This document shows positions 21,731 through 23,701 of a DNA stretch of 23,701 nucleotides, one piece after another. The stretch covers positions 1 to 23,701 of the forward strand of contig CAYHGV010000041.1 in NCBI GenBank assembly GCA_964356135.1, given 5' to 3'. Under the pieces are notes generated by a model that was given only the letters and a program-made list of their open reading frames with translations, was not told the origin of the DNA and made no database searches. The translations under genes and the position numbers were made by a program. This DNA comes from CAYHGV01 sp964356135. GTDB lineage: Bacteria; Hydrothermota; Tepidihabitantia; CAYHGV01. Each line of letters opens with the position of its first letter. Position 1 is the first letter of the stretch.

Positions 21731-23469
21731 CTGATTTTTAAATCTTTTATTGTCAGTTCTAATCGAGGTTTGCCGGTAAAGGTGTTCTCCTCGAATTGAT
21801 ACGCTATATCGATGTGCTCTTTTTTGCCGACCTCTAATTTTAAGAGTTGCTCGCCCATGCCGAAGGCGATCGCGGATAGGACTTTATCGTTTTCGCGCAC
21901 TTTGAATTTGAGGTGGTCTCTAACTTTGCCGACGGTCCGGGGATAGCCGACGACTTCTAACGCCCGGGTGGAGAAGACCGGGCTGGGATTGTCCGGCCCA
22001 AAAGGTTCGAACCATTGTAAGATTTGCAGGAGCCGTTCATCAATCTCAGACAGGGAAGCGACACTGTCAACGAAGAGCCGTTTCTGGAAGAGGTCGTCGG
22101 GGAAGTGCTTAAAGGCATACGAATTGATCGTTTCCTCGAAGGATTCGAGTTCGTCCCGGCTCACCAGCACACCGGCGGCGTACTTATGACCGCCAAAGCT
22201 CAGCAAATGGTCTTCGCATGCTTTTAATGCCTGGTAGAGATGAAATCCGGGGATACTGCGCCCCGAACCCTTGCCCCGGTTTTCTTTTAAGGCGATGAGG
22301 ATAGCCGGTCGGCTGTATCGTTCGACAACCCGGGCGGCGACGATGCCCACCACTCCTTCGTGCCAGTTTTCGCTGGCTAACACCAGCACCCGTTTTCGCT
22401 GCCAGTCTTCTTGTTCGATCCGTGCCGTGGCTTCTTTCAGGATACCCTCTTCGATACTCTGGCGCAGGCGGTTCTCGCTGTCCAGCTCCTTTGCCAGTTC
22501 CAGCGCCTCGGCAGGGTCCTCGGTAATCAATAACCGGACCGCTTTTTCCGCCTCCGACAACCGCCCGGATGCGTTGATCCGGGGGCCGAGGATAAATCCG
22601 ATATGGTATGCGGAAATCTCTTTGTTTTCCAAGCCGGTGATTTTCAAGAGGGCGCGCAGCCCGGGCTTTTTCGTGTTTGAAAGTTGTGCCATTCCGAACT
22701 TAGCTAAGATTCGATTCTCACCGGTTAACGAGACGACATCGGCGATGGTTCCTAAAGCAACCAAATCCAAATGTTCGTACAAAAATGCGGGGAATTTTCC
22801 AAGCGCGGTGATGAGCGCCCATGCCAACTTGAACGCGACTCCAACTCCGGCAAGCTCAGGAAATGGGTAGCGGGAGTCTTTGCGCTTGGGATTAATCAGG
22901 GCATAGGCAGGCGGCAACGGGGAAGATTCTTTCGGCTCGTGGTGGTCACAGACGATGACATCGATACCCAGGTGGCTGGCAAGGTTTATTTCTTCGACCG
23001 CGGTGGTGCCGCAGTCGACCGAAATAATTAAATTGAATCCTTCTTCTTTTGCCTGCCAGATACCGGTATCGGAGAGGCCGTAGCCCTCCCGTTCCCGACG
23101 GGGAATATAAAAGGAAGCGGTGACACCCAGCTGTTTCAAGAGATAGACGAGCAGGGCAGTCGCGGTCACCCCGTCGGCATCGTAATCGCCGTAGATTAAA
23201 ATCCGTTCCGGGGTTTTGATTGCCTTTGAAATTCGTTCGACGGCGCGTTCGATATCCGGCAGAAGGAGGGGATTTTCCAAATCTTCCAATTTCGGTCTCA
23301 AGAATGCGCGCATCTCCTCTTTGGTTTTGTAGCCGCGTTCAAGCAGGAGTTTGACAACCAACGGCGGCAGGTTGGTCTCGGCGCTGAGGTTTTTGAGGAG
23401 GGTGAGATCAGGCTCGGGCGGCAATACCCACAAAATTGAATTGCGTCCTGTTTTGTTAGTATTCCGCAT
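21718..23469 (-). CDS. recJ: Single-strand-DNA-specific exonuclease RecJ
   Basis: The 583-residue protein belongs to the DHH family. It has LIYGDYDADG (91-100), VDCG (151-154), CDHHEP (174-179), LGTIADVVSL, GPRINASGRL and the DHHA1 motif SFGGHKYAAGV, then an OB-like C-terminal domain. RecJ degrades 5'-ended single strands in recombination and mismatch/base-excision repair. The length is typical. The ATG at 23469 has no Shine-Dalgarno. A possible promoter (TTGACC 23513-23518, 17 bases, TAATGA 23490-23495) would give a leader of about 14 bases; otherwise it is read through from the RNase P RNA gene just upstream on the same strand. Confidence 0.95.
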   Translation of the reverse strand: MRNTNKTGRNSILWVLPPEPDLTLLKNLSAETNLPPLVVKLLLERGYKTKEEMRAFLRPKLEDLENPLLLPDIERAVERISKAIKTPERILIYGDYDADGVTATALLVYLLKQLGVTASFYIPRREREGYGLSDTGIWQAKEEGFNLIISVDCGTTAVEEINLASHLGIDVIVCDHHEPKESSPLPPAYALINPKRKDSRYPFPELAGVGVAFKLAWALITALGKFPAFLYEHLDLVALGTIADVVSLTGENRILAKFGMAQLSNTKKPGLRALLKITGLENKEISAYHIGFILGPRINASGRLSEAEKAVRLLITEDPAEALELAKELDSENRLRQSIEEGILKEATARIEQEDWQRKRVLVLASENWHEGVVGIVAARVVERYSRPAILIALKENRGKGSGRSIPGFHLYQALKACEDHLLSFGGHKYAAGVLVSRDELESFEETINSYAFKHFPDDLFQKRLFVDSVASLSEIDERLLQILQWFEPFGPDNPSPVFSTRALEVVGYPRTVGKVRDHLKFKVRENDKVLSAIAFGMGEQLLKLEVGKKEHIDIAYQFEENTFTGKPRLELTIKDLKIRCGS

Positions 23470-23489
23470 TTATTCGCTTTTATTAGTCT

Positions 23490-23518
23490 TCATTATTATA
23501 TTCAGTAACAACGGTCAA
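23490..23518 (-). promoter_or_regulatory. Possible recJ promoter
   Basis: Minus strand: TTGACC (23513-23518), 17-base spacer, TAATGA (23490-23495). The -35 box touches the end of the RNase P RNA. TATAAT also occurs nearby but at poor spacing. Confidence 0.3.
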
Positions 23519-23701
23519 GGCAGGTCTATAAGCCGAGTTCTGTATTTGTGCGGTCATCTATCTGGGACCGATGTCGGGTGATTTCTCACCCGCGCCATCG
23601 GCCTCATGCGACCTACCCGAGAGTAGATAGGGCAGTGAATAGTGCAGAGTGCTGAGTGCCAGTGTTTGTCACTAGCACCTAAACCCTGTTCCCTAATCCC
23701 T
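23516..23701 (-). ncRNA. rnpB: RNase P RNA (bacterial type A), 3' part, cut by window end
   Basis: Read on the minus strand, the conserved 3' blocks appear in order: GGGTAGGTCGCATGAGGC, a P18 hairpin (CCGATG...CATCGG around GGGTGAGAAATCACCC), CCCAGATAGATGACCG, and ACAGAACTCGGCTTATAGACC ending at 23523. This is the catalytic RNA that trims the 5' leader of tRNAs. The 5' half lies beyond the window. From about 23632 outward, where the P15-P17 region should be, the sequence turns into dispersed-repeat phrases. Confidence 0.9.
23632..23701. repeat. Composite dispersed repeat inside the RNase P RNA gene
   Basis: One arm is CAGTGAATAGTGCAGAGTGC continuing TGAGTGCCAGTG; the other is CACTAGCACCTAAACCCTG continuing TTCCCTAATCCCT. 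The inner parts pair (GTGCTAGTG/CACTGGCAC on the minus strand, one G-U). The outer parts do not resemble each other, as if halves of two different repeat families were joined. The right boundary is outside the window. Confidence 0.5.

Noticed and set aside
23470..23493. Seven-codon frame (MKTNKSE) ending exactly at the recJ start, as a leader peptide
   Set aside because: It overlaps the possible -10 box and has no ribosome site; the junction may be chance.

Overview
The window looks like chromosome from an uncultivated diderm bacterium of the candidate-phylum type, possibly WOR-3/Stahlbacteria-like or another FCB-related lineage. This placement is an inference and no phylogenetic marker was computed. 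The grounds are two lipoproteins including a BamD-like one, an outer-membrane barrel, a secreted repeat protein with a type-IX-like C-terminal tail, and a DivIVA-domain protein in the same genome. Several unrelated families of interspersed repeats also occur between genes. Most genes have about 50% GC; positions 13157-14992 are clearly more AT-rich.

Layout. 1-3141 (+): the end of a UbiA prenyltransferase, a SIMPL-domain exported protein, and two overlapping sugar-nucleotide SDR genes (GDP-mannose dehydratase/reductase type). 3142-4113: a gene-poor, repeat-filled stretch that holds a small GIY-YIG nuclease gene inside a 392-bp unit with perfect 12-bp terminal inverted repeats. 4114-6777 (-): an 887-residue secreted protein of about 14 repeats. 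7181-9559 (-): a ClpC-type AAA+ ATPase, divergent from an outer-membrane protein at 9684-10379 (+), which ends in a strong terminator. 10525-12805 (-): a histidine phosphatase and a secreted esterase with a PDZ domain. 13157-14992 (-): an AT-rich pair, one unrecognised protein with a membrane segment and one double HARE-HTH protein with a conserved C-terminal domain. 15213-15632 (-): a PPC/DUF296 protein. 15860-20634 (+): a tight run, divIVA - purine nucleoside phosphorylase - TPR lipoprotein - BamD-like lipoprotein - nadD - yajC - fmt, several joined by 4-base overlaps. 20990-23469 (-): recJ and pgeF, overlapping. 23516-end (-): the 3' part of the RNase P RNA gene.

How the genes fit together. 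The 15860-20634 run joins envelope growth and assembly (DivIVA, TPR and BamD-like lipoproteins, YajC) with nucleotide/NAD metabolism (PNP, NadD) and translation initiation (Fmt). The two SDR genes probably make a deoxy-sugar nucleotide for surface glycans.

The most unusual signal is not a single gene. Short perfect hairpins (6-12 bp stems) sit inside dispersed repeats that would otherwise read continuously, in at least seven places and several repeat families. One such pair bounds the GIY-YIG gene, and a composite repeat also appears to sit inside the RNase P RNA gene. Other points are a purine nucleoside phosphorylase with no canonical start codon (AUA overlapping UAG), a ClpC-like ATPase without a recognisable ClpP-binding tripeptide, an Fmt lacking the catalytic asparagine, and promoters placed so that clpC and the HARE gene would be leaderless.
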